From the NCBI RefSeq assembly GCF_010671925.1, contig NZ_JAAHIH010000001.1, forward strand, positions 485,053 through 549,052: a DNA stretch of 64,000 nt. The letters are read 5' to 3'. The translations under genes and the position numbers were made by a program. Under the pieces are notes generated by a model. That model saw only the letters and a list, made by a program, of their open reading frames with translations. It searched no databases and had not been told where the DNA came from. Origin of the DNA: Moorena sp. SIOASIH (GTDB lineage: Bacteria; Cyanobacteriota; Cyanobacteriia; Cyanobacteriales; Coleofasciculaceae). Positions 27,454 through 36,548 of this stretch are shown here, in pieces; within the stretch, counting starts at the first letter, position 1; every line of letters begins with the position of its first letter.

Positions 27454-27780
27454 TTAGCAGCACGCAGGAACGGGAGAGTCATCGCTTACCGCCTCTTGGA
27501 CCCAACTACCAATCTGTGCATCTGTGAGGTCGGTGGGCTTAGCAGGCAGATTGATTTCATAAATCATTGCCCCGCCATCAGCAGTTTTGAGAGCTGGAGC
27601 GCCAGTAGAGCCCTGATTCACCACCACGTTCACGAAATCTTCAACCACTAGTCCGGCTTCCCGAAGAATTTCCCGAGGAGCACTGACAAAGCGCTTACGG
27701 AATTCATCGTCGATCCAGGCTTTGGCGACAACTTGGGCAACAGCAGTTTCTAGGGTTTTCCAATTTTCGGTCAATTTCAT
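27454..27780 (-). CDS. NHLP-type TOMM precursor peptide (nitrile-hydratase-like leader)
   Basis: A 108-residue RiPP precursor. Residues 1-about 95 are a nitrile-hydratase-alpha-like leader: AKAWIDDEFRKRFVSAPREI (19-38), LREAGL, VVVNQGS, and MIYEINLPAKPTDLTDAQIG. The C-terminal tail, SDDSPVPACC (99-108), is the likely core, with two Ser and a terminal Cys-Cys for azoline formation. The usual GG at the leader-core junction is missing (it reads WVQEAVSDD); the only GG is internal (residues 69-70, TADGG). The frame is open to 27798, but the ATG at 27780 has a GGAG site 7 nt upstream and starts like the family (MKLTENWKTL). The cyclodehydratase follows on the same strand. Family identity is strong; the cleavage site is inferred. 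Confidence 0.92.
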   Translation of the reverse strand: MKLTENWKTLETAVAQVVAKAWIDDEFRKRFVSAPREILREAGLVVEDFVNVVVNQGSTGAPALKTADGGAMIYEINLPAKPTDLTDAQIGSWVQEAVSDDSPVPACC

Positions 27781-27792
27781 GTTGATTCTCCG

Positions 27793-27827
27793 GTACAAAT
27801 TATCCTGTACAAACTATACTGTACAAA
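27793..27827 (-). promoter_or_regulatory. Three GTACAAA direct repeats at 14-nt spacing upstream of the precursor
   Basis: GTACAAA occurs at 27793, 27807 and 27821 (plus-strand reading), exactly 14 nt apart, within 50 nt of the precursor ATG. On the coding strand the intervening bases include TATAGT and GATAAT, possible -10 boxes. The layout looks like an iterated binding site over the promoter or leader. Confidence 0.5.
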
Positions 27828-27879
27828 GTTAGTGGTTGCTTGGAGTATTTTGAGGTTTTTATCAACTCCAAGACTACAG

Positions 27880-27925
27880 GTTTGTTAAAACTTAATTTTG
27901 TTTTAACAATTTAGTTTTAACAAAC
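27880..27925 (-). promoter_or_regulatory. Perfect inverted repeat, candidate operator of the RiPP operon
   Basis: GTTTGTTAAAAC (27880-27891) and GTTTTAACAAAC (27914-27925) are perfect 12-bp arms. Between them TTGTTTTAACAA (27898-27909) repeats the same half-site palindrome. The cluster is 100-145 nt upstream of the precursor ATG, a position suited to a transcription factor. Confidence 0.5.
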
Positions 27926-28166
27926 GGTAGAAATTATTCCACCGTACTAATCGGGACTAATGGGGTAAGTAAATATACAGATATCTAGCGAAAGACTGCT
28001 AGGGATTTTCCCAGGGATATCATGGCTGACCCTAGACAAATCCAACCTACCGGAAGCAGGATGAAATCTTTATTTTGCTTAGGCAAGGTGCCCGTGTCGC
28101 TGCACCAAGTAAGGGGGATTAGTAGTAACTGAGCCTGACGGTGACATATAGATGATTTTACGGATA

Positions 28167-28238
28167 TTTATAAGTATATAAACATACTTATAAATAAATC
28201 TCAAAAATAATATTTTCTTAATATTATTTTTGAGATTT
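28167..28238. terminator. Two adjacent perfect AT-rich hairpins
   Basis: Hairpin 1: 11-bp arms TTTATAAGTAT (28167-28177) and ATACTTATAAA (28184-28194), 6-nt loop. Hairpin 2: 19-bp arms starting AAATCTCAAAAATAATATT (28196-28214; second arm 28220-28238), 5-nt loop. The second is flawless over 38 paired bases. They could form a bidirectional terminator, or be a palindromic element. Confidence 0.5.
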
Positions 28239-28377
28239 ATGAAAATTTGTTTATATTTATTTGATTTAATCTGTTTCCAATCATCAGCTCAGGCTTTAAA
28301 AAGAAACATAATAGTTTTGCAACCATTTGTCAATTCCCCGATGGGGAATACCCCTCTATTAATTAATGATAGAAAGA

Positions 28378-28502
28378 GGGAGTCGGGAGTCGGGAGTCGG
28401 GAGTCGGGGAGATGGGGAGATGGGGCGATGGGGCGATGGGGAGATGGGGAGATGGGGCGATGGGGAGATGGGGCGATGGGGAGATGGGGAGATGGGGCGA
28501 TT
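28378..28502. repeat. Tandem GGGAGTC heptamers and GAGATGGG/GCGATGGG octamers
   Basis: About four GGGAGTC heptamers run into some thirteen octamers alternating GAGATGGG and GCGATGGG. The overlapping open frames (GEMGRWGD...) are repeat translations. Confidence 0.9.
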
Positions 28503-28868
28503 TTTATTAAGGGTAATTATCCGGACATCATATAAAGAGACTTTTCAAACACCATTCGATCAACGAAGTAATTAACTGGACGTGATCTGAGTGTTACCTG
28601 AGTAGGATTTCCGGGAATTATAGAGATGTAATCCCTAAAATAGCCTGTAGGAAAATATGCTGTATGGAAGTTCTCAATTGAATCCAAGACCACTGACCTA
28701 AAGGTCGGGTAAAAGCAGAATGGGCAAAGGAAAAAGGGACAATAGCACTCCACCCTTCTCCCTTGACCGTTGAATTTTTCCTGACTAGGGCGTGTCTGCA
28801 AACCCAGGCTCGGCGTTGCATTTGGATGTAAAACGTTGGGTTTCACCGAGATCTTGCACCATTGTGAT

Positions 28869-29130
28869 TCATCCTACGGTGGGCAGTGCCTACCAACGGG
28901 CTTTGCAAGGTTCTGAATCGGTCTGATGCACTGCCCACCCTACTGAACTACACCAGTGATTAATCCTACGGTGGGCAGTGCCTACCAACCCCCTTGGCAA
29001 GGTTCATGATCTGTCTGGTGCACTGCCCACCCTACTGAACTACACCAGTGATTAATCCTACGGTGGGCAGTGCCTACCAACCCCCTTGGCAAGGTTCATG
29101 ATCGGTCTGGTGCACTGCCCACCCTACTGA
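28869..29130. repeat. Three tandem ~95-bp repeats with GGTGGGCAGTGCC/GCACTGCCCACC arms
   Basis: Each unit starts CTACGGTGGGCAGTGCCTAC, has a loop with GGCAAGGTTC, and ends GTGCACTGCCCACCCTACTG AACTACACC. Units begin near 28873, 28968 and 29058. Copies 2 and 3 are almost identical; copy 1 is more diverged. Each would fold into a long hairpin. Confidence 0.85.
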
Positions 29131-29251
29131 ACTACTGAACTACACCAAATTTTGGAGGCAAACAGACAGACCCTACTCAAGATGTCTGTACTTGAGCAAA
29201 ATCAGAACCACAATCACCAAGATTAAACAAAATCAAACAAGATTCAATCAA

Positions 29252-29359
29252 TATAGCGTTTTTCATAACTATAAGGTACACAGGATTTTTTCCCTATTCC
29301 CTGTTCCCTGTTCCCTAAAACCCAGGAATCTGTACCTCACCCAATTGAAAACCGCTATA
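29252..29359. mobile_element. TATAGC/GCTATA element with GTTCCCT array
   Basis: TATAGCGTTTTTCATAACTA with GGTACA faces TGTACCTCACCCAATTGAAA with ACCGCTATA around a short CCTGTTC array. It ends 41 bp before the kinase ATG and therefore lies in its promoter region. Confidence 0.72.
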
Positions 29360-29400
29360 TAGCTATCACAATTACTATATCTAAAAACTTTAAGGGAGGG

Positions 29401-32400
29401 ATGATGATGTTAAGTTTACCAAAATCTCAAATTAAACTTCTAGAAGAACTAGAAGCTGGTGTTAGTACAGTTGTTTATCGCGGCCATGACCAGCAACAGC
29501 AAAGACCAGTTATTGTTAAAGTTATCAATTCGGACTATCCTTCCCTTGAAGAGATTAGCAGTTTACGACAAGAATATGCAATCTCCCAAGCTATTGATTG
29601 TGAAGGCATTGTCAAATCCTACGGTCTGGAAAACTATAATAATGGGTTGGCGTTGATATTAGAAGATTTTGGGGGTCAATCCCTGAAGCAGTTTATCAAC
29701 TCTCACCCCATGGCTATCAAGGAGTTTCTGCGGATAGCTATTTCTCTAGTAGAAACCTTGGATGAGCTGCACAATGTCCCGATTGTTCATAAAGATATTA
29801 ACCCCTCTAATATCATCATCAATCCGGAAACAGGACAAGTTAAAATCACTGACTTGGGCATTGCCTCGCGCCTGTCTCTAGAGAATCCCACCACTAGGAA
29901 TCCTAATTGGCTGGAAGGGACTCTTGCCTATATTTCACCGGAGCAAACCGGGAGGATGAACCGCTCCATTGACTACCGCAGCGACTTCTATTCCTTAGGT
30001 GCCACCTTCTACGAAATCCTAACGGATCGGGTACCCTTTATCACCAGCGATCCCATGGAATTGATTCACCATCATCTGGCTCAATATCCTGTCCCTCCTC
30101 ATCAGCTTAATCCAGAAATTAGTGAAGTAGTTTCATTGATTGTGATGAAACTCTTAAGCAAAAATGCTGAAGACCGATACCAAAGTGCTGCTGGACTAAA
30201 GGTTGACCTAGAAAGCTGTCTATACCAGCTACAAACCACCGGAAAAATTGAAACCTTCACTCCCGGGACCTATGACATCGGCAGCCGACTGCTAATCCCT
30301 CAAAAACTCTATGGTCGCGAAGGGGAAGTAGCCACCCTGATGGAGGCCTTTGAACGAGTCAGTGTTGGAGCTACTGAGTTGATGCTGGTATCCGGTTACT
30401 CAGGGATTGGTAAAACCTCAGTAGTCAATGAAGTTCATAAACCAATTGTCAAAGCCCGAGGGTATTTTATTGGTGGTAAATTTGACCAGTTTAAGCGCAA
30501 TAGTCCTTACGCTGCTCTGCTGGAGGCATTTCGGGGATTAATTCGGCAACTGTTGACAGAACCCGCTCAAACACTAGGGATTTGGAAAGAGAATTTAGTA
30601 AATGCTCTGGGTACCAATGGCAAGGTGATTATTGATGTCATTCCCGAAGTGGAACTGATTATCGGTAAACAGCCGGAAGTACCTCAACTCGGACCATCGG
30701 AATCCCAAAACCGATTTTTACGGGTGTTTCAACAATTCATCGGTGTCTTTGCCCAACCCCAACATCCCCTGGTGCTCTTCCTTGATGATTTACAGTGGGC
30801 AGATTTAGCCTCTTTAAGGTTGCTCCAGACCTTAATGACGAACTGCGATCGCAACTATTTATTAATCATAGGAGCTTATCGAGATAACGAAGTCAGTCCG
30901 ACCCATCCCTTGATTCAAACCATTGAGAAAATTCAAGAAACTGACTCAGTCATAGATCAGATCACGATTGAGCCGTTACAGAAACAATACGTTCAGCAAT
31001 TAGTAGCCGATACTCTCAATGACACCCAAGGAGAAAACCAGACCAAACCCCTAGCAGAGCTATTATTCCATAAAACCCAAGGCAATCCCTTCTTCTTGAC
31101 CCAACTGCTCAAAACCCTGTACTCAGAAAATTTGCTGAGTTATGACGTCAGCAGTGGCAGCTGGCAGTGGGATATTGATGAAATTCAAGCCATTGGCATC
31201 ACCGATTATAATGTGGTGGAACTGATTGCCAGAAGTATTGGCAAGCTACAACAAACGACCCAGCAGGTTTTAAAATTGGCAGCTTGTCTGGGCAATCAGT
31301 TTAACTTAGACATGCTAGCCATTGTCAATGAAGACTCAACCATTATCACTGCTGCTCAGCTCTGGGAGGCACTACAGATCGGTTTGATTCTGCCGTTGAG
31401 TGATACTTACAAAATTCCTCTGCTATTTGGACAGGAAGAATCCGCAGATTTTGGGCTTAGTGATGTCAAGGTTAACTACAAATTTTTACATGACCGGGTG
31501 CAGCAAGCCGCCTACTCTCTGATTCCCGAATCCGACAAACAAGCAACCCACCTAAAAATTGGCAAATTGTTGCTAAACCATACCACTCCAGAGGCACGGG
31601 AAGAGAATATTTTTGCCTTGGTTAACCAACTCAATTTTGGCACGGACTTACTCACCGCTCAGTGGGAAAAAGATGAGCTAGCTCAGCTCAATCTGACTGC
31701 GGGTCAGAAAGCCAAAGCCGCAGCAGCTTATGCCAGCGCTCTCAAGTATCTGAATGTAGGTCTAGGACTCCTAGCAGCAGATACCTGGGCTGACAACTAT
31801 GACTTCACCCTCGCTTTCTATCTAGAAGTGGTGGAAGCGGAATACCTCAACAGCAATTTTGAGCAATCAAACCTCTTGGCTGGAGTTGCTCTGGCTCAAG
31901 CCAAAACTCAATTAGATCAAGTCAAGGTGTATGAACTAAAAATCCACTCTTATATTGCTCAAAACCAAATGCAAGTCGCTCTGGATACGGGGCTAGAGGT
32001 TCTGGAGATGCTCGGGATTCAACTGGAGCAAGACCCCCCCAAAGACCTGATTAGTGAGGATTTGGCTGACCTACCAGAAATGACTGACCTGACTAAACTA
32101 GGGGCTATGGGGATCTTAAAGTCTGTAGGAAACCCTGCTTTTATTGCTAATCCGGCATTGTATCCACTAATTATCTTTACACAAATCAATCTATGTATCA
32201 ACCATGGGAATTCACATCTGTCCACGAACACCTATATTGCTTACGCCATAATCCTGTGTGAATTTATGGGAGATATCGATGGTGGCTATAAATTTGGTCA
32301 ACTGTCTTTCATGCTGTTAGAGCAATTCCATGCTAAGGAGTTCAAATGCATAGTATTAGATGTTTTTAACGGTCATATCAGACACTGGAAAGAGCATCTC

Positions 32401-34671
32401 AAGGAAACCCTAAACCCCTTACTAGAGGCCTTTAACAGCGGTCTTGAAACCGGAAATCTAGAGTATGCCGGTTATGCTGCCCTCAACTACTGTAGCAACC
32501 TATTTTTTGTGGGAGATGATCTCGACGTTGCTGCTCAGAAGTATGGGCAGTATTTGGGGTGGCTGCAAAAAATGAAGCTGGACTATCATGTTATTTATGG
32601 TAAAATCGGCAAACAATTAACCTTAAATTTACTCGGCAGATCTGACGATACCTGTCAGTTAATTGGGGAAGGATTTAATGAATTAGAAATGCTTCCCATT
32701 TTAATAGAACAGAATAATGGAACGTCTCTGTTTTATCTATATCTTGCCAAATCCATTCTGTTTTATTGGTTTAAGGAACCCAAGCAAGCTGTTGCTCAGG
32801 CCAGGGCAGCAGAGCAATACGCACAATCTGTCGCTGGCTTGATTCTTGTTGCTGAGCACAATTTCTACTATTCTCTAGCGCTTTTGGCTCACTATCCCCA
32901 TGTCGAGCAACAGGAGCAAGGTGAATACCTGACCCAAGTAGCAGCTAATCAGGAAACCATGAAAACCTGGGCATACCATGCTCCATCAAACTTCAAGCAT
33001 AAGTACGAGCTAGTGGAGGCAGAGAAAGCACGAGTTTTAGGGCAACACTGGCAAGCCATGGAAATTTATGACCAAGGGATTGAAGGAGCAGCGGACCAGG
33101 AGTATATCCAGGAAGAAGCACTGGCCAATGAGCTAGCAGCAGAGTTTTATCTATCTTGTGGCAAACGAAAGATCGCCCAGGCTTACTTGACTGATGCCTA
33201 CTATGGATACAGTCGCTGGGGAGCTGTGGCAAAAGTGAGAGACTTAGAATCAAGATACCCCCAACTCCTTAGCAAAATTACCGCCCAACCAACAACGACA
33301 GTTCCAGTAGATTCCATAACCAACTCAACGATAACACTAAGTTTAACAGCACTGGATTTATCTGACGTTATCAAGGCATCTCAAGCCCTTTCAGAAGAAA
33401 TCATTTTCGATAAATTACTGGATAAATTGATGCAAATTCTCCTGACTAATGCTGGGGCTAAAAAGGGGTTTATCATTTTGTCAAAAGAGGGTAAATTTAT
33501 TATAGAAGCGGCAGGTTCAGTGGTTAACGATGGAGTAACCTTACGGCAGTCAATCCCAGTAACCATTACTCAGCAGTTGCCCAGATCAGTGATTAATTAT
33601 GTCGCTATTACTAAAGAAAATTTGATTTTAAATAATCTTGTCAATGACTCTACCTTTGCTGAGGATATATACATCATAAAGCATCAGCCAGAGTCAGCTG
33701 TGTGTTTGCCACTTCTCCGGAAAAACCATCTGATTGGTATGGTGTACTTAGAAAATAATATAATTTCTGGAAATTTTACCAATGAACACGTAGAAGTGTT
33801 AAACATTCTGTGTAGTCAAGCGGCAATTTCTTTGGAAAATGCTACTCTTTACCAGACTTTGCACGAAGTTCAAGTTAGGGAGCGACTGGAAAAACAGATT
33901 CGCAAATCTCTGGAAAGAGAAAAGGAACTCACTGAACTCAAATCTCGATTTATCTCTATGACTTCCCACGAGTTCCGCACCCCCTTAACCACTATTATGG
34001 GGGTTACTGAAATCTTCAAATATTACAGCCAGAATTGGAATGAGGATAAAAAACAAAGCTATCTAGATCGGATTCAAGCCAATGTCAAACATATGCTCCA
34101 CATGTTGGATGACGTGTTGGTAGTCAATAAAGCCAACGCTGGAAAACTAAAATTTAACCCTGCACCATTAAATTTGCTTAAATTCTGCCGTGACTTAGTC
34201 GAAGAGATAGAACTAGGTCTTGACACCAAACAAACCATTTGTTTTTCTATTCAAGGTGAATGCCCAGAGGCTAGTTTCGATGAACAACTGCTCAGACACA
34301 TCCTGAGAAATTTGCTCTCAAATGCTACTAAATATTCTCCCAATGACAGCACCATAAACTTTGACTTGATTTGTCAGGAAGAAGAGGTTATATTCAAGAT
34401 TAAAGACCAGGGTATTGGTATTCCCGAAGAAGACCAAAAGCAACTGTTTGAGTCATTTCATCGATGCAATAATGTGGGCAATATTCCAGGAACTGGACTC
34501 GGTCTTGCAATTGTAAAACAGTCTGTGGAAGTACACGGTGGTCAAATTACAGTAAATAGCGAAGTTGGTATTGGCACAACCTTTACTGTCACAATTCCAC
34601 TGTACTCACCTGCAGTACCAGAGCAAGTACAAACACCGAGAGCTCTTTGCCAGTTGGCAGTTGGCAGTTAA
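29401..34671 (+). CDS. Hybrid Ser/Thr kinase-AAA ATPase-GAF-histidine kinase (HstK type)
   Basis: A 1756-residue multidomain signalling protein. Order: Ser/Thr kinase domain (about 10-275) with HKDINPSNIIIN catalytic loop and DLGIAS metal loop; AAA/predicted ATPase (about 300-560) with Walker A GYSGIGKTS and Walker B LFLDDLQWAD; a long helical TPR-like region (about 700-1290); GAF domain (about 1320-1480); HisKA with phospho-acceptor His1522 (TSHEFRTPLTTIMG); HATPase with NLLSNATKYS, KDQGIGIP and GTGLGLAIV. HKD replaces HRD and DLG replaces DFG, both frequent in this family. It is soluble, with no membrane span. The ATG is preceded by AAGGGAGG. A REC-HK protein follows 94 bp downstream and is the likely partner. 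The signal sensed is unknown. Confidence 0.94.
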   Translation: MMMLSLPKSQIKLLEELEAGVSTVVYRGHDQQQQRPVIVKVINSDYPSLEEISSLRQEYAISQAIDCEGIVKSYGLENYNNGLALILEDFGGQSLKQFINSHPMAIKEFLRIAISLVETLDELHNVPIVHKDINPSNIIINPETGQVKITDLGIASRLSLENPTTRNPNWLEGTLAYISPEQTGRMNRSIDYRSDFYSLGATFYEILTDRVPFITSDPMELIHHHLAQYPVPPHQLNPEISEVVSLIVMKLLSKNAEDRYQSAAGLKVDLESCLYQLQTTGKIETFTPGTYDIGSRLLIPQKLYGREGEVATLMEAFERVSVGATELMLVSGYSGIGKTSVVNEVHKPIVKARGYFIGGKFDQFKRNSPYAALLEAFRGLIRQLLTEPAQTLGIWKENLVNALGTNGKVIIDVIPEVELIIGKQPEVPQLGPSESQNRFLRVFQQFIGVFAQPQHPLVLFLDDLQWADLASLRLLQTLMTNCDRNYLLIIGAYRDNEVSPTHPLIQTIEKIQETDSVIDQITIEPLQKQYVQQLVADTLNDTQGENQTKPLAELLFHKTQGNPFFLTQLLKTLYSENLLSYDVSSGSWQWDIDEIQAIGITDYNVVELIARSIGKLQQTTQQVLKLAACLGNQFNLDMLAIVNEDSTIITAAQLWEALQIGLILPLSDTYKIPLLFGQEESADFGLSDVKVNYKFLHDRVQQAAYSLIPESDKQATHLKIGKLLLNHTTPEAREENIFALVNQLNFGTDLLTAQWEKDELAQLNLTAGQKAKAAAAYASALKYLNVGLGLLAADTWADNYDFTLAFYLEVVEAEYLNSNFEQSNLLAGVALAQAKTQLDQVKVYELKIHSYIAQNQMQVALDTGLEVLEMLGIQLEQDPPKDLISEDLADLPEMTDLTKLGAMGILKSVGNPAFIANPALYPLIIFTQINLCINHGNSHLSTNTYIAYAIILCEFMGDIDGGYKFGQLSFMLLEQFHAKEFKCIVLDVFNGHIRHWKEHLKETLNPLLEAFNSGLETGNLEYAGYAALNYCSNLFFVGDDLDVAAQKYGQYLGWLQKMKLDYHVIYGKIGKQLTLNLLGRSDDTCQLIGEGFNELEMLPILIEQNNGTSLFYLYLAKSILFYWFKEPKQAVAQARAAEQYAQSVAGLILVAEHNFYYSLALLAHYPHVEQQEQGEYLTQVAANQETMKTWAYHAPSNFKHKYELVEAEKARVLGQHWQAMEIYDQGIEGAADQEYIQEEALANELAAEFYLSCGKRKIAQAYLTDAYYGYSRWGAVAKVRDLESRYPQLLSKITAQPTTTVPVDSITNSTITLSLTALDLSDVIKASQALSEEIIFDKLLDKLMQILLTNAGAKKGFIILSKEGKFIIEAAGSVVNDGVTLRQSIPVTITQQLPRSVINYVAITKENLILNNLVNDSTFAEDIYIIKHQPESAVCLPLLRKNHLIGMVYLENNIISGNFTNEHVEVLNILCSQAAISLENATLYQTLHEVQVRERLEKQIRKSLEREKELTELKSRFISMTSHEFRTPLTTIMGVTEIFKYYSQNWNEDKKQSYLDRIQANVKHMLHMLDDVLVVNKANAGKLKFNPAPLNLLKFCRDLVEEIELGLDTKQTICFSIQGECPEASFDEQLLRHILRNLLSNATKYSPNDSTINFDLICQEEEVIFKIKDQGIGIPEEDQKQLFESFHRCNNVGNIPGTGLGLAIVKQSVEVHGGQITVNSEVGIGTTFTVTIPLYSPAVPEQVQTPRALCQLAVGS

Positions 34672-34765
34672 TCCTAATACCAATTATCATTATGCCTAGA
34701 AGAAAGGATTAGTTTTACTTGGTCTTGAAAAGCGTTTATAAATGTTAATTTTTGAAGGAGTTTCT

Positions 34766-35869
34766 ATGTCAAAGATTTTAGTTATTGAAGACGAGGAAGA
34801 TATCCGTACCATTGTTGTGGAAATACTTCGGGCGGAAAATTTCGATGTTATTGAAGCAGAAAATGGTGAAATCGGTGTGGAATTGGCAAAAAATGAACTT
34901 CCTGGTTTGATTATTTGCGATATTAAAATGCCGAAACTAGATGGTTATGGTGTAATGATTCAGTTACGAGAAAATCCATCCACCCAGACAATTCCGTTGA
35001 TTTTTCTTACGGCTAAATCTATGAAATCTGATCTGCGTATGGGGATGGAACTGGGCGCAGATGATTATCTGACCAAGCCATTTACTAGAGACGAATTATT
35101 AGGAGCAGTCACAACCCGCTTAGCCAAGCAGATGGCTGTTGAGCAAGAATCTCAGAAAAAGGTGGATGAATTGCGCAATAACATCACTCATTCACTACCT
35201 CATGAGTTGCGTACTCCTCTCAATGGTATTTTGAATCTTGCCCAATTCCTCATAGAAGATTATGATACCATAGAGCGGAATGAAGCTCTGGAAATGCTTC
35301 AGGAAATCTGTGTCTCTGGCGAACGTTTATATCGGCTCACCCATAATTTTTTACTCTATGCAGAACTAGCGCGAATCGAGCAACAACCTAAGCAAGTAAG
35401 GAAGCTGCTTAATTCTGGAGAGCAAAGTTTTACTAGAACAATTATCCAAGACCTTGCTATCCAAATATCTCAGAAGGTAAATCGGAAAGAGGATTTGCAG
35501 TTAGAACTGCAAGAAGCAGTTGTCAAGATTTCTCAATCAAAATTTACTAAAATTGTTGAAGAAATCATTGATAATGCCTTGAAGTTTTCCGAGCTTGGTA
35601 ATTCGATTCAGATTCAGAGTTATTTTCAGGATAATTACTTTAATATTTTGGTTATCGATCACGGACGAGGCATGACACCAACTCAAATTGCTAAACTCGG
35701 AGCCTATATGCAATTTGATCGTCAACTCTACGAACAACAAGGCTCTGGATTAGGGTTGATCATTGCCAAACTGCTGACTGAATTACACGGTGGAGAATTA
35801 AACATAAACAGTTTCCCAGGAAAACAAACAATTGTCCATGTTATGCTTCCAGGGAAATTATCAATTTAA
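34766..35869 (+). CDS. Response regulator-histidine kinase hybrid (REC-HisKA-HATPase)
   Basis: A protein of about 367 residues. REC comes first: KILVIEDEEDIRT and the phospho-acceptor Asp in LIICDIKMPKLDGYG, then Lys in DDYLTKPF. It is followed by a HisKA-like helix (SLPHELRTPLNGILNLAQFL) and a HATPase (EEIIDNALKFSE, VIDHGRGM, GSGLGLIIAKL). The H-box His (PHELRTP) is kept. An in-frame ATG lies at 34742, but AAGGAG 5 nt before the ATG at 34766 (MSKILVIED) decides the start. It probably receives phosphate from the upstream hybrid kinase and passes it on; there is no DNA-binding output domain. Same strand, 94 bp downstream of the kinase. Confidence 0.9.
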   Translation: MSKILVIEDEEDIRTIVVEILRAENFDVIEAENGEIGVELAKNELPGLIICDIKMPKLDGYGVMIQLRENPSTQTIPLIFLTAKSMKSDLRMGMELGADDYLTKPFTRDELLGAVTTRLAKQMAVEQESQKKVDELRNNITHSLPHELRTPLNGILNLAQFLIEDYDTIERNEALEMLQEICVSGERLYRLTHNFLLYAELARIEQQPKQVRKLLNSGEQSFTRTIIQDLAIQISQKVNRKEDLQLELQEAVVKISQSKFTKIVEEIIDNALKFSELGNSIQIQSYFQDNYFNILVIDHGRGMTPTQIAKLGAYMQFDRQLYEQQGSGLGLIIAKLLTELHGGELNINSFPGKQTIVHVMLPGKLSI

Positions 35870-36548
35870 GGATTGATTGTTGATTACTAAAGTTTAGTTA
35901 TTAAACTTTAATTGTTCAGGGTTCATCTATGATATCAAGTATGCTCAGGGAATAGGGAATAGGGAGTAGGGAGTAGGGAGTAGGGAGTAGGTAATAGGCA
36001 ATAGGCATGCTAGCAATAGGCATGCTAGCAATAGGAACCCACCCCTAACCCCTCCCAGGAGGGGAAGGCAATAGGCATGCTAGCAATAGGTAAAAAAGAA
36101 TGTGTACCTCATAGCTATCAGAAACGCTATATATTCACTGCTTGTCCAGGATAAAGCTATATCGTTAGCTGATTGCTTATAGCTGACTGTTGACATCAGC
36201 TTAACTCTGCTGGCGTCGTTCGTTTATAGTCTTAGTTTTTTTGCTCAAAAGTCCGTTGTCATTTGTTATTGGTATTAAGAGTCCACTTGGTTGAGCCACC
36301 TGCAGAAGACTCTTGTGTTATACAATATCAATGCGCTTCGGACTTGATATCATGCCACACTTTCTTGTCGCCATTGATTTTTCCGAGATATAGCGCTACG
36401 CCCAAGGCAATAGGCATGCTAGCAATAGCTGATTATAATAGCTTTTGCTGCTTTTATAAATGTCAAACACCTTAATGCGTAGTGCTATAACACCAGTAGT
36501 GATTGCCCAAGCAGAGTCTTGACTCCTTAATCCTTCATAATAAAATTC
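35870..36548. other. Repeat-filled intergenic region with GGCATGCTAGCAATA units
   Basis: Contains GGGAGTA heptamers (35948-35990), a 15-bp GGCATGCTAGCAATA unit repeated at about 36003-36035, 36070-36090 and again at 36412, and a TGTACCTCATAGCTATCAG right end of the TATAGC family (36102-36132). The rest shows no supportable gene. The open frame at 36263-36475 lacks family features. Confidence 0.6.

Noticed and set aside
36263..36475. 70-codon plus-strand open frame
   Set aside because: Runs through GGCATGCTAGCAATA repeat sequence and has no domain.
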